Source of the DNA: Oceanicola sp. 502str15
GTDB lineage: Bacteria > Pseudomonadota > Alphaproteobacteria > Rhodobacterales > Rhodobacteraceae
Direction of reading: 5' to 3'
NCBI RefSeq assembly: GCF_024105635.1
Contig: NZ_WYDQ01000001.1
Location: 1,364,001 to 1,428,000, forward strand
DNA length: 64,000 bases
Shown: one piece after another, positions 26,548 to 35,272 of the stretch
Layout of the letters: each line of letters opens with the position of its first letter
Position numbering within the stretch: position 1 is the first letter of the stretch
Translations under genes and position numbers: made by a program
Notes under the pieces: generated by a model
Seen by the model: the letters and a program-made list of their open reading frames with translations, nothing else
Told to the model about the DNA's origin: nothing
The model's database searches: none

Positions 26548-27441
26548 TCAAGCCTCGGCTTCCAGCCGCTCCACCTCTGCGCGGAGCCCCTCGCACAGTA
26601 GATCGGCAAACCGGCTGAGCCTGCGCACCCGGCGCTCGTCGGCATGGCGCACCAGCCAGAAGGTGCGTCGCAACCGGATCTGCTCGCCCAGAACCCGCTC
26701 CACCTTCGGCTCGCCCCCCAGCGCAAACCCGTGCACCACGCCAATCCCCGCGCCCCTCCGCACCCATGCAAATTGCACCGACACCGAGTTCGAGGCCAAA
26801 TGCACCCGCTCCAGCCCCAGCTCGCCAAGGTAGTCGAGTTCCTTGTCAAAGATCATGTCAGGCACGTAGCCCACCAGCCGCTTGCCCTGCAGGTCATCGA
26901 GCCGCGTGATCGGGTTGCGCTTCAGCCAGCGCCGGTTGGCGGCGAGGTAGAGGTGATAGTCGGTGATCTTCTGCACCGTCAGCCGCCCCGCCGTGGGCCG
27001 CGACACGGCAATCGCCATGTCCGCCTCGCGCCGGTTGAGGTTGAAGACCCGCGGCAGCGACACGATCTGCACCTCCAGCCCCGGATGGGCATCGCAGATG
27101 CCCGCCACCACCTGCGGCAGCAGGAAATTGGCGCAGCCGTCCGGCGCGCCCACCCGTATCGTGCCCGTCAGCCTGTCTTCCTGCCCGCGCACCGCATCCT
27201 CGGCCGAGAGCATCGCCTGCTCCAGCTCCTCGGCATGGGGCATCAGCCGCTCCCCCGCTTCGCTCGGCGCATAGCCCTGCGGCGATTTCAGGAACAGCGG
27301 CGCGCCAAGGCTCTCCTCCAGCCGCTGCACCCGCCGCCCCACCGTCGCCGGATCGAGCTTCAGCGCGTTCCCCGCCCCCGAGAGGCTTCCCTCCCGCGCA
27401 ACGGCAATGAAAATCCGCATGTCGTCCCACGACACGGCCAT
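26548..27441 (-). CDS. LysR-family regulator, divergent from mmsA
   Basis: The 297-residue product begins MAVSWDDMRIFIAVAREGSLSGAGNALKLDPATVGRRVQRLEESLGAPLFLKSPQGYAPSEAGE, a clear LysR winged-helix motif, followed by an effector-binding domain (LTGTIRVGAPDGCANFLLPQVVAGICDAHPGLEVQI). It is transcribed away from mmsA, so mmsA is the likely target. The spacer 27442-27550 carries TGCATTTTTGCA and TTGCAAGGG. The chosen ATG at 27441 has an AGACAAGG ribosome site. It resembles the second LysR at 45787, and the two spacers share the same sites. Confidence 0.92.
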   Translation of the reverse strand: MAVSWDDMRIFIAVAREGSLSGAGNALKLDPATVGRRVQRLEESLGAPLFLKSPQGYAPSEAGERLMPHAEELEQAMLSAEDAVRGQEDRLTGTIRVGAPDGCANFLLPQVVAGICDAHPGLEVQIVSLPRVFNLNRREADMAIAVSRPTAGRLTVQKITDYHLYLAANRRWLKRNPITRLDDLQGKRLVGYVPDMIFDKELDYLGELGLERVHLASNSVSVQFAWVRRGAGIGVVHGFALGGEPKVERVLGEQIRLRRTFWLVRHADERRVRRLSRFADLLCEGLRAEVERLEAEA

Positions 27442-27453
27442 CCTTGTCTCCCA

Positions 27454-27511
27454 TGCATTTTTGCAAGACCTGTTTGTCAAACTGCCGCTTCTACCGGGAT
27501 AATTGCAAGGG
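27454..27511. promoter_or_regulatory. Candidate LysR operator in the mmsA spacer
   Basis: TGCATTTTTGCA at 27454-27465 and TTGCAAGGG at 27503-27511 stand in the LysR-mmsA spacer. Both sites recur in the other LysR spacer at 46700 and 46738. The core TGCA-N4-TGCA form fits a palindromic LysR box. Confidence 0.5.
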
Positions 27512-27550
27512 TAGGATCGGCCCGAGCCAGAAAACAGGAGGAGTTCCGCC

Positions 27551-29050
27551 ATGAGCGAGATCGGACATTTCATCGACGGCCAGAAAACCGCAGGCACCTC
27601 GGGCCGCGCCGCCGATATCTACAACCCCGCCACCGGCGAAGTGCAGGCCAAGGTCGCGCTGGCCACCAAGGCCGAGGTCGATGACGCCGTCGCCCGCGCC
27701 GCCAAGGCCCAGGTCGCCTGGGGCGCCACCAACCCGCAGCGCCGCGCCCGGGTGATGATGGCCTTCGGCGCGCTCATCAACACCCACATGGACGAGCTGG
27801 CCGAGCTGGTCGCCCGCGAGCACGGCAAGACCATCCCCGACGCCAAGGGCGACGTGCAGCGCGGTCTCGAGTTCGTCGAGGTCTGCATGGGCGCGCCCCA
27901 CATGCTGAAGGGCGAATACACCAATGACGGCGGCCCCGGCATCGACCTCTACTCGATGCGCCAGCCCCTCGGCGTGGTCGCCGGCATCACCCCCTTCAAC
28001 TTCCCGGCGATGATCCCGCTCTGGAAGATGGCCGGCGCGCTGGCCTGCGGCAACGCGATGATCTTGAAACCCTCCGAGCGCGTGCCTTCCACCGCCATGC
28101 GCCTCGCAGAGCTGCTGCAAGAGGCCGGCCTGCCCGATGGCGTGCTGCAAGTGGTGAACGGCGACAAGGAAGCCGTCGACGCGCTGCTGGACAATGAAAC
28201 CATCCAGGCCGTCGCCTTCGTCGGCTCCACGCCCATCGCGCAGTATATCTACGCCCGCGCCACCGCGACCGGCAAACGCGCCCAGTGCTTCGGCGGCGCC
28301 AAGAACCACATGATCGTCATGCCCGACGCCGACATGGACAAGGCCGCCGACGCGCTGGTGGGCGCGGCCTACGGCGCCGCAGGCGAGCGCTGCATGGCCA
28401 TCTCCGTGGCCGTGCCGGTGGGCGAAAAGACCGCCGACACCCTGATCGAAAAGCTGGTGCCCCGCATCGAGGCCCTCAAGGTCGGCCCCTACACCTCCGA
28501 AGACGATGTCGACTACGGCCCCGTCATCACCGCAGCCGCCAAACAGCGCATCCTCGGCCTCATCGACTCCGGCGTCGAGCAAGGCGCCGAGCTGGTGGTC
28601 GACGGCCGCGACTTCTCGCTGCAAGGCTACGAAAACGGCTACTTCGTCGGCCCCCACCTCTTCGACCGTGTGACTCCCGACATGGACATCTACAAAGAAG
28701 AGATCTTCGGCCCCGTGCTCACCCAGGTCCGCACCGAGAGGTACGAAGAAGCCCTCAAGCTGACGATGGACAACCCCTACGGCAACGGCACCGCGATCTA
28801 CACCGCAGACGGCGACACCGCCCGCGACTTCGCCCACCGGGTCAACGTCGGCATGGTCGGCATCAACTTCCCGATCCCGGTGCCGCTCAGCTACCACACC
28901 TTCGGCGGCTGGAAGAAATCCGGCTTTGGCGACCTCAACCAGTACGGCCCGGACGCCTTCCGCTTCTACACCCGCACCAAAACCGTCACCGCCCGCTGGT
29001 TCTCCGGCATCAAGGACGGCGGCGAATTCGCCTTCAAGCAGATGGACTGA
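27551..29050 (+). CDS. mmsA: Methylmalonate-semialdehyde dehydrogenase (CoA-acylating)
   Basis: MmsA oxidises methylmalonate semialdehyde and malonate semialdehyde to propionyl-CoA or acetyl-CoA, finishing valine and thymine breakdown. The 499-residue product has the aldehyde dehydrogenase fold, with VVAGITPFNFPAMIPLWKMAGALACGNAMILKPSERVP and the catalytic cysteine C281 in GAAGERCMAISVAV. IGHFIDGQ near the start and FGDLNQYGPDAFRFYTRTKTVTARW near the end are typical of MmsA. An AGGAGGAGTTCCGCC stretch ahead of the ATG is a strong ribosome site. A LysR gene is divergent. mmsB and the acyl-CoA enzymes lie 11 kb downstream, so the pathway is split. Confidence 0.97.
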   Translation: MSEIGHFIDGQKTAGTSGRAADIYNPATGEVQAKVALATKAEVDDAVARAAKAQVAWGATNPQRRARVMMAFGALINTHMDELAELVAREHGKTIPDAKGDVQRGLEFVEVCMGAPHMLKGEYTNDGGPGIDLYSMRQPLGVVAGITPFNFPAMIPLWKMAGALACGNAMILKPSERVPSTAMRLAELLQEAGLPDGVLQVVNGDKEAVDALLDNETIQAVAFVGSTPIAQYIYARATATGKRAQCFGGAKNHMIVMPDADMDKAADALVGAAYGAAGERCMAISVAVPVGEKTADTLIEKLVPRIEALKVGPYTSEDDVDYGPVITAAAKQRILGLIDSGVEQGAELVVDGRDFSLQGYENGYFVGPHLFDRVTPDMDIYKEEIFGPVLTQVRTERYEEALKLTMDNPYGNGTAIYTADGDTARDFAHRVNVGMVGINFPIPVPLSYHTFGGWKKSGFGDLNQYGPDAFRFYTRTKTVTARWFSGIKDGGEFAFKQMD

Positions 29051-29077
29051 GCCGGGCGCGACCCCGCAATCCCCATG

Positions 29078-29104
29078 AAAGGCCCGGCCCCGCGCCGGGC
29101 CTTT
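29078..29104 (+). terminator. Intrinsic terminator of mmsA
   Basis: AAAGGCCCGGC (29078-29088) pairs perfectly with GCCGGGCCTTT (29094-29104) around a 5-nt loop, and CGATTT follows. It lies 28 bp past the mmsA stop and, in the other direction, also just past the sulfotransferase stop. Confidence 0.8.
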
Positions 29105-29115
29105 CGATTTGACCC

Positions 29116-29850
29116 CTACCCCTTGTTGCTGTGCACATCGACATCGACATGCGCCCGCCCGGGCAAACAGAACTCCAGAATATCCTGCCGCCCCTCCGGC
29201 GTGCCCAGCTGCTCCAGCCCGAACAGTCGCACGCTCTCCGGGAAAGCCGCCACCAGGTCGTCGACGCGCGCATAATAGGTGTCGTAGTAACGCGCCACAT
29301 AGGCCTCCAGCCCGCTGCTGCGCGGCAGATCGAAGCTGGGAAAGTTCTTGTCCCACACCGCGTCACGCACCCAGCGACGGTCCGACGCCGACGCCCAGTG
29401 ATTGCGCACCCGCTTGCGGTTCAACGGCCACAGCGGCTGTTTCCCGAGCCCTTGAGACATCTTGACCACGAAGCTGGCGATGGTCTCCTCCCGCGCCCGC
29501 TTCAGCACCGGAAACCGCGCGCCCGGCGCCCGGTCGAGGATGTATTCAACGTAGGGAAGGTAATAGCTCGCCACGTCCCCGAGCGCGTTCAAAGGTGCGA
29601 GGGAGCGAAACCGCTCCAGCGTGTCTTCCTGCCGGTGATAGATGCGGTCGACCGAGAGCAACCGCTCATCGCCGTGCAGCGCCGCATGAAAGTCGCGCAG
29701 CAGAGACCCCACCGCCTCCTCAGCCCCCTCCCAGGCAAAGGTCGACGGCGCCATCTCGTGAAAGCAGCACATCCCGGGCTGGTGGTTCAACAACTCTGCC
29801 AGGCTGGTCGTTCCGCTCCGCCCCGATCCCAGGCCAAACACCATGGTCAC
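29116..29850 (-). CDS. Sulfotransferase-like protein
   Basis: The 244-residue product starts MTMVFGLGSGRSGTTSLAELLNHQPGMCCFHEM, the PAPS-binding loop (GSGRSGTTSL) of sulfotransferases. Later segments GARFPVLKRAREETIASFVVKMSQ and YVARYYDTYYARVDDLVAAFPESVRLFGLEQLGTPEGRQDILEFC fit the rest of the fold. It would move a sulfate group from PAPS to a carbohydrate or other acceptor. Its ATG overlaps the stop of a glycosyltransferase gene (ATGA), so the two are likely coupled and may modify one glycan. The acceptor is unknown. Confidence 0.85.
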   Translation of the reverse strand: MTMVFGLGSGRSGTTSLAELLNHQPGMCCFHEMAPSTFAWEGAEEAVGSLLRDFHAALHGDERLLSVDRIYHRQEDTLERFRSLAPLNALGDVASYYLPYVEYILDRAPGARFPVLKRAREETIASFVVKMSQGLGKQPLWPLNRKRVRNHWASASDRRWVRDAVWDKNFPSFDLPRSSGLEAYVARYYDTYYARVDDLVAAFPESVRLFGLEQLGTPEGRQDILEFCLPGRAHVDVDVHSNKG

Positions 29851-30860
29851 TTCGCGACCACCTCGCCCGAACCCGGGTTCTGCTCCACATGCAGCCGGTC
29901 GGCACTCGCGGCGTAATGCCTGCTCCTGAGCCCGAAGACACTGCCGAACGCACCGGCAATCTGACCCGCCTTCCGCGTCGCGTTGAACATCAGCTTACGC
30001 CCTTGTTCGGGGCGTGACAGGACCACGACCGGCAGCACGGCCCCCACCACCAGCATCTCCAGAGAGCGCTGGAACACGAACCACAGCCGCTTCGCCACCG
30101 ACCGGTCCTTCAGCAGCATCTTGTTGCGTTCCTGGTCGCGGATCCGCCGGTAGACGTAGAAGAGCGAAAGCCGCATCGCCGGTTGCGTCTCCTCTGCAAT
30201 GGCCTCCGGCACCCAACCGATCCGCGCGCCGGCCCTCCGCATCGCCAGGCTGAACGCCGAATCCTCTCCGCCACTCTCCGCGGTCTGCTCATCAAAGCTG
30301 GTCACGCCGGTGCGCCGCGCCGCCGCCAGCCGCAAACACCAGTTCCCGGTAAAGGCCTCGACGCCGCCATCGTCATCCACACCCACCGTTCTCGCCCGCT
30401 CCACGTCGCGCCTCTGCGAGCGCTGCCGAAGCTGGTTGAGCACCATGAGCTGAAGGCCGGTGAGCGGCTCCGGCGGTGCCACCGGCAAAACCGGCCCGGC
30501 CGCAAGATCGAGCCCGCGCGCGTCCATCGCCTCCAGCATCCGAACCAGCCAGTCGGGCTCCACCACCTCGTCATCATCAACGAAGGTCAGAAAGTCGAAC
30601 CCCTGTGCCATGGCCGCCCCCAGCACCCGGTTGCGGGCGTAGGGGATGCCCTTGCGCGGCTCCAGCATCAGCTCCACAGGCTCCGGCACCGCGCCACGAA
30701 AGGCGTCAACCACCTCGGCTACCCGGCTCTCATCGTCGTTCTCGCACAGCAAGAACGCGATCTCCGCCCCCTCGGGCCGCTGCATCCGGGCGAAGCTTTC
30801 GAGCAAACGCCCCAAGCCCTCCGGCCTGCGCCGCGTTATCGCACCAACCGCAACACGCAC
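29847..30860 (-). CDS. Family 2 glycosyltransferase
   Basis: The 337-residue product (GTG start) has the GT2 pattern: VRVAVGAITRRRPEGLGRLLESFARM, FLTFVDDDEVVEPDWLVRMLEAMDARGLDLAAGPV (DDD metal site), GNWCLRLAAAR, and SGGEDSAFSLAMRRAGARIGWVPEA. A C-terminal hydrophobic part (LEMLVVGAVLPVVVLS) may touch the membrane. I chose GTG at 30860 because AAGGAGG lies 7 bp upstream; the frame extends to 31043. It overlaps the sulfotransferase start. The sugar and acceptor cannot be named. Confidence 0.87.
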   Translation of the reverse strand: MRVAVGAITRRRPEGLGRLLESFARMQRPEGAEIAFLLCENDDESRVAEVVDAFRGAVPEPVELMLEPRKGIPYARNRVLGAAMAQGFDFLTFVDDDEVVEPDWLVRMLEAMDARGLDLAAGPVLPVAPPEPLTGLQLMVLNQLRQRSQRRDVERARTVGVDDDGGVEAFTGNWCLRLAAARRTGVTSFDEQTAESGGEDSAFSLAMRRAGARIGWVPEAIAEETQPAMRLSLFYVYRRIRDQERNKMLLKDRSVAKRLWFVFQRSLEMLVVGAVLPVVVLSRPEQGRKLMFNATRKAGQIAGAFGSVFGLRSRHYAASADRLHVEQNPGSGEVVAK

Positions 30861-31171
30861 CAAATCGCCTCCTTGCATTCTTCTCATCGTCAAAAAGCTC
30901 GACGGCGCAGGCGCACCGCCGATCTTCAGGGAAGGTGCACGTAATGGCCCGCCCACCCGATGGTCAACCGATGGGGGAAGAGTCACTTTTTCAGGCACGT
31001 TTTCGCTGAATCGGTCCGCTCCGCCAGAGGTAAAGCCGCCCACTCCGCCTCAATCGTCCGATCCGTTGCGCTTCGGCAGCCTTCCGCCCGGCCTTCCCGT
31101 CCCGACTGGGGGTTTTTCGGAATGGACAAACCTTGACCGATTGGTCAACATCCACGCACCAAGGAGCACCA
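30861..31171. other. Divergent spacer between the glycosyltransferase and the next gene
   Basis: This 311-bp gap carries the presumed promoters of the divergent genes. TGGTCAACC occurs near 30960 and a TTGACC/GGTCAA inverted repeat at 31133-31148. I see no RNA gene or further reading frame of note. Confidence 0.45.
31133..31148. promoter_or_regulatory. Inverted repeat before the 138-residue unknown gene
   Basis: TTGACC (31133-31138) and GGTCAA (31143-31148) are perfect inverted arms around GATT, 24 bp ahead of the ATG at 31172. This is a plausible operator of a TetR- or MarR-type repressor; no such regulator gene lies next to it. Confidence 0.4.
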
Positions 31172-31588
31172 ATGCCGCTCACATACCGCATCTTTTCAGA
31201 CCTCGGGCTGGTCTACGTCCGCTACCAGGGCCATGCCGCGATCGCCGAAACCTCCGAAATGTTCGCCCGCTACATGCGCGATCCCGGCTTCCGGCCCGGG
31301 CAGAAGCAACTGGTCGATCTCTCCGGCATCACCAGCTACGAGAAGGACTACGCCGCCCTGCTGGCGGTTCAGGCCAAGAAGGCCGAGGCCTTCCTGCGCG
31401 GCCCCGAAACCATCATCGTCTACTACGCGCCCACGCCGGACTCCTACGAAATGGCCAACCTCGTGATGCGCAGCTGGGGCGAGCTCGATGCCATCGTGGC
31501 GGTGGTTCAGGACACCGAACGCGGCGCGCTGGATGTGCTCGGGCTGGCCGAGCGCAGCTTCACCGCCCTCACCCGCCGCCCCGCCTGA
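31172..31588 (+). CDS. Small cytosolic protein, unknown (SpoIIAA-like outline)
   Basis: The 138-residue product MPLTYRIFSDLGLVYVRYQGHAAIAETSEMFARYMRDPGF... has alternating strands and helices, with GPETIIVYYAPTPDSYEMANLVMRSWGELDAIVAVV. The layout recalls small SpoIIAA/STAS-like domains, but no motif is decisive. The ATG at 31172 has AAGGAGCACCA upstream, a good ribosome site. The earlier frame start at 31133 was rejected because it lies in the inverted repeat. It is followed on the same strand by a small secreted protein. Confidence 0.7.
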   Translation: MPLTYRIFSDLGLVYVRYQGHAAIAETSEMFARYMRDPGFRPGQKQLVDLSGITSYEKDYAALLAVQAKKAEAFLRGPETIIVYYAPTPDSYEMANLVMRSWGELDAIVAVVQDTERGALDVLGLAERSFTALTRRPA

Positions 31589-31678
31589 GCCTACCCCCAA
31601 AGGCCGGGCCCAAAGGCCGCCCGCCGGAACCCCACAGCCCGCAGCCGCGTTCCCTCTTCAACCGAAAGGAACGTCACA

Positions 31679-32002
31679 ATGCCCAATGCCCTGCCCCGCG
31701 CCACCCCCGCCAAGCTGGCCCTCGCCGCCGCGCTGGCCCTCACCGCCGCCCCGATCTGGGCCCAGAGCTTCATCAGCCCCGACTGCCCCACAGGCTCGCT
31801 CCGGGTGAACTCCGCCTGCGTCGCCGCCAACGGCAGCGTGGTCAAACGCTTCGACATCCCCCAGATCGACGGCACACGGGTCTATGACCTGCGCGCCGAT
31901 GGCACCGCCTCCGGCACCGATGCGCCCGAGAGCGTGGTGATCGAGGAAAACAGCCATTTCGTCACCGGCCTGCAAAGCAAGCTCACCGTCATCGCCGACT
32001 GA
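31679..32002 (+). CDS. Small secreted protein, unknown
   Basis: The 107-residue product has a signal peptide (ATPAKLALAAALALTAAPIWAQS, cleavage near residue 29) and a short mature part with two cysteines (SPDCPTGSLRVNSACVA), likely a disulfide, then SVVKRFDIPQIDGTRVYDLRADG. An AAAGGAACGTCACA stretch ahead of the ATG is a good ribosome site. I do not recognise it. The gene is followed by a bidirectional hairpin. Confidence 0.7.
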   Translation: MPNALPRATPAKLALAAALALTAAPIWAQSFISPDCPTGSLRVNSACVAANGSVVKRFDIPQIDGTRVYDLRADGTASGTDAPESVVIEENSHFVTGLQSKLTVIAD

Positions 32003-32022
32003 CCGCGGTCATATTACCTCAA

Positions 32023-32043
32023 GGGCGGCCCCACCGGCCGCCC
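32023..32043. terminator. Bidirectional hairpin between the secreted protein and the NCS1 gene
   Basis: GGGCGGCC (32023-32030) and GGCCGCCC (32036-32043) form a perfect 8-bp stem with a CCACC loop. It lies between two convergent stops (32002 and 32057). Confidence 0.65.
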
Positions 32044-32056
32044 TCAAGGCCCCTGT

Positions 32057-33502
32057 TCAGGCAACCACCTTCCCCTTGGCCAGCGCCATATACACCGCGC
32101 CCCCAAGCGCCGCCCCGATCAGCCATGCATAGCCCGACAGCACCGCAAGGAAGGGCACCCAAACCGTCGCCACCGAAAACGCCGCGCCCACCGCGAAGGC
32201 GATCAGCGCCGCGTCGTTCCAGCCATTCCCGTAGTGATAGCGCCCGCCATTTAGGTCATAGAGATCCTCGCGCGACAGCTCCTGTTTCCGCAGCAGGTAG
32301 TAATCCGCCATAATGATCCCGTAGACCGGCGCCAGCGTCGCCCCCAGCGTGTTCACAAAGCCGCCGATCCCGAACTCGCTGATGAAGCTGGTCCAGAACC
32401 CGCCGATCACCAGCGCAAAGACCGAGGTGATGATCCCCGCGGCCCGAAAGCTGATGCGCTTGGGCGCAAGGTTGGCAATCCCGTTCACGCTCGGGATGAA
32501 GTTGGCCACAAGGTTGATCCCCACGGTCGCGGCAAAGAAGGTCACCGCAGCGATGATGCTCAGCACCACCGAATCCGTCCGCTCCACGATCTCGGTCGGG
32601 TTGATGATCGCCTCGCCGTAAACCACCGCCGCCCCGGCCGTGGTCAGCAAGGCCAGCGCCGAAAACAGGATCATGTTCAGCGGCAACCCGGCCAAGTTGC
32701 CCAGCATCATCGCCCGCTTGTCCTTGGCGTAGCGGGAGAAGTCACTGAAGTTCAGCAGCACGGCAGCGAAGTAGGAAATCATCGTGCCGACAATCGCGAT
32801 GAACCCGGTGATCTCGGTCCCCCATGTCGCCTCAGGGTTGGCAAAGATCGTCTGCGCCTGCGCCAAGAGCTGCCCGTCGGACTTCTGCCAAAGCACGATC
32901 ACCAGCCCGATCATCACCGCATAAACGAACGGCCCGGCGATGTTCAGGAAGGTCTCTACCCAGCCCATTCCGCGCCAGAAGATGAAGATGTGAAAGCCCC
33001 AGACGATCAGGAAACTCACCCAATCCACCGCCGTCAGCCCCAGCATCTCCGCGCCCCCGGTGATCCCGGTGACCGAGTAGATCAGCAGCGCCAGCGCGGT
33101 GGAGGCAAAATACACCTGCACCCCGTACCAGAACACCGCCACCGTCGCCCGCAGCACCGCAGGCAGCTTGGCCCCCTGCGTCCCCTTGCTGGCCCGCGCC
33201 AGCACCGGATAGGGGATGCCATAGCGCTCCCCCGCCGCGCCCGAGAGGTTGACCAGCACCATCACCAGCAGCCCGGCCACGATCAGCGCCGCAAAGGCCG
33301 TCCAGCCGCTCACCCCGTAGGAAATGAACAGCGAGGCCACGAGGCTGTAGCCAAACAGCGACTGGATGTCGTTCGCCCAGATGTTGAAGATGGCAAACCA
33401 CCCCCAGCTCTTCTGCGCCCCCGTCACCGGCGCCAGCGTGTCATCGCCGCCGCCTGCCCCATGGGTCGCGGCGGCGCCTCCGATATCTTCGATGGTGGCC
33501 AT
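32057..33502 (-). CDS. NCS1-family nucleobase/hydantoin transporter
   Basis: The 481-residue product is a 12-segment membrane protein of the nucleobase:cation symporter-1 family: WFAIFNIWANDIQSLFGYSLVASLF, NLSGAAGERYGIPYPVLARASKGTQGAKLPAVLRATVAVFWYGVQVYFASTAL, and later YYLLRKQELSREDLYDLNGGRYHYGNGWNDAALIAF. The GIPYPV and (A)xxxWYG segments are diagnostic for the family. The substrate (uracil, cytosine, allantoin or hydantoin) cannot be decided. The ATG at 33502 has AGGAGG upstream; a longer frame was rejected. It is divergent from the ligase gene at 33770. Confidence 0.92.
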   Translation of the reverse strand: MATIEDIGGAAATHGAGGGDDTLAPVTGAQKSWGWFAIFNIWANDIQSLFGYSLVASLFISYGVSGWTAFAALIVAGLLVMVLVNLSGAAGERYGIPYPVLARASKGTQGAKLPAVLRATVAVFWYGVQVYFASTALALLIYSVTGITGGAEMLGLTAVDWVSFLIVWGFHIFIFWRGMGWVETFLNIAGPFVYAVMIGLVIVLWQKSDGQLLAQAQTIFANPEATWGTEITGFIAIVGTMISYFAAVLLNFSDFSRYAKDKRAMMLGNLAGLPLNMILFSALALLTTAGAAVVYGEAIINPTEIVERTDSVVLSIIAAVTFFAATVGINLVANFIPSVNGIANLAPKRISFRAAGIITSVFALVIGGFWTSFISEFGIGGFVNTLGATLAPVYGIIMADYYLLRKQELSREDLYDLNGGRYHYGNGWNDAALIAFAVGAAFSVATVWVPFLAVLSGYAWLIGAALGGAVYMALAKGKVVA

Positions 33503-33769
33503 GGTCGTCCCTCCTGACCTGATGTTTGCAAAGGGCAGACCGGCCCGCGCGTCCCCACGCCCGGACCTCACCCCCATGTCAAAAGCCTCACGCCCCCGCC
33601 CCGGCCTTGCCAAGGCCGCGCCCGCCCGGCCCCCGCCTCATCCCCCGATTGCACGCGGCCCATGCGGGCGCCGGCCCCCATCGCTCAAAACCTGTGCGCC
33701 CCGCACACGTCTCACCCTTCCCCCGCCCGCCCGGCTCTGCCACTCTCATCTGGCGTGTTGGAGGTGCAG

Positions 33770-34903
33770 ATGGCCGTAAAAACTCCCAGTTTCACCCTCG
33801 GGATCGAGGAAGAATACCTGCTGGTAAACCGCGACACCCTCAACCTCGCCCGCGCCCCCGAGGCGCTGATGGAGGCCTGCGCCGCCGAGCTGTCCGATCA
33901 GGTCAGCCCCGAATTCCTGCAATGCCAGATAGAGATCGGCACCCGCGTCTGCGGCAACATCTCCGAGGCGCGTGACGACCTCAAACGCCTGCGCAGCGCC
34001 ATCTCGCGCCACGCCGCCGAACACGGGCTCGCCCCCATCGCCGTCTCCTGCCACCCCTTCGCCGACTGGAAAGACCAGAGCCACACCGACAAGAGCCGCT
34101 ACAACGCCCTGCACCAGGATCTCGGCGGCGTGGTGCGGCGGGCGCTGATCTGCGGCATGCACGTGCACGTCGGCATCGAGGACGACGAGCTGCGCGCCGA
34201 CCTGCTGCCCCAGCTCTCCTACTTCCTGCCCCACCTGCTGGCGCTCTCCGGCTCCTCGCCCTTCTGGCAGGGGCAGGACACGCATATGTCCTCCTACCGC
34301 GTCTCGGTCTTCGACAACCTCCCCCGCACCGGCCTGCCGCCGAGCTTCGAGAGCTTCGGCGAATACGAGCGCACGGTGCAGGTGCTGGTCGACCTCGGGG
34401 TGATCGAAGACAGCTCCAAGATCTGGTGGGACCTGCGCCCCTCGCACCAGTATTCCACCCTCGAAACCCGCATCTGCGACGTGTCGCCCCGGCTCGAAGA
34501 CACACTGACCCTCGCCGCCACCATCCAGGCCCTGCTGCGCATGCTCTGGCGCCTGCGCACCCGCAACCTCCGCTGGCGCCGCTACGACCGCTTCCTGATC
34601 ATGGAAAACCGCTGGCGCGCCCAGCGGTATGGCGTGTCCGAGGGCCTGATAGACTTCGGCGCCCGCGAGATCGTCCCCATGGCCGAGCTGGCCGAGGAAC
34701 TGGTGGAGATCCTGTCCGAAGACGCCCACGCCCTCGGTTCCGAGGCCGAAATCGCCCGACTACCGGAGATCGTCTCCGCCGGAAACGCCGCAGACCGCCA
34801 ACGGGCGGTCTACGCGGGGAACATGGAGGCCGGCGCCACGCACGACGCGGCGATGCGGGGGGTGGTGGAGAGTTTGGTGGATGAGTTTGGGGAGGGGTGT
34901 TGA
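33770..34903 (+). CDS. Carboxylate-amine ligase, GCS2 family (YbdK-like)
   Basis: The 377-residue product belongs to the glutamate-cysteine ligase GCS2 family of YbdK type: [108 protein letters not shown], and [34 protein letters not shown]. Such enzymes have weak gamma-glutamylcysteine ligase activity; the true substrate is open. The ATG at 33770 has GGAGGTGCAG upstream. It is divergent from the NCS1 transporter, and a shared regulator is possible. Confidence 0.92.
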   Translation: MAVKTPSFTLGIEEEYLLVNRDTLNLARAPEALMEACAAELSDQVSPEFLQCQIEIGTRVCGNISEARDDLKRLRSAISRHAAEHGLAPIAVSCHPFADWKDQSHTDKSRYNALHQDLGGVVRRALICGMHVHVGIEDDELRADLLPQLSYFLPHLLALSGSSPFWQGQDTHMSSYRVSVFDNLPRTGLPPSFESFGEYERTVQVLVDLGVIEDSSKIWWDLRPSHQYSTLETRICDVSPRLEDTLTLAATIQALLRMLWRLRTRNLRWRRYDRFLIMENRWRAQRYGVSEGLIDFGAREIVPMAELAEELVEILSEDAHALGSEAEIARLPEIVSAGNAADRQRAVYAGNMEAGATHDAAMRGVVESLVDEFGEGC

Positions 34904-35272
34904 GGGGCGCCGCACAAGTTTCTGGCTCCACTCTGCACGAGCCATCCGAACCAAGCCTACGTCTCTGTACGGACGCTTTCTTTACGATTATTGGCAAACG
35001 CCCTGACAATCTAAAAACAAACACCCCGGGGCAAACTCGATGCAAGGTGAGTGAACCACTTTAACACTCGGGCAAAGGGCTCGGCGTCCTTGCGCCGTTG
35101 TATCCTCGCCAGAGTGTAGCTCCTCCCCTGGCCACCCCCGCTCCCCCCCAAAACCCGGTATCTCTGGATTTTCGCCTCGGCTCTGCTAACCTCCCGGAAC
35201 TGGGGAAGAGTTTGTTGTTTGGCCCGATCCGCCATGGAAGGCACCGAGCTGCCCCGTCGGTCGGGAGGGCAC
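34904..35272. other. Gap between the ligase and the histidine kinase
   Basis: This 369-bp gap has somewhat more A+T than its surroundings (near 34980-35030). Its only frame of note is a weak minus-strand one (35011-35235, with MADRAKQQTLPQF start and no clear ribosome site), which I do not call as a gene. The gap probably holds the promoter of the kinase gene. No RNA gene was seen. Confidence 0.4.
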
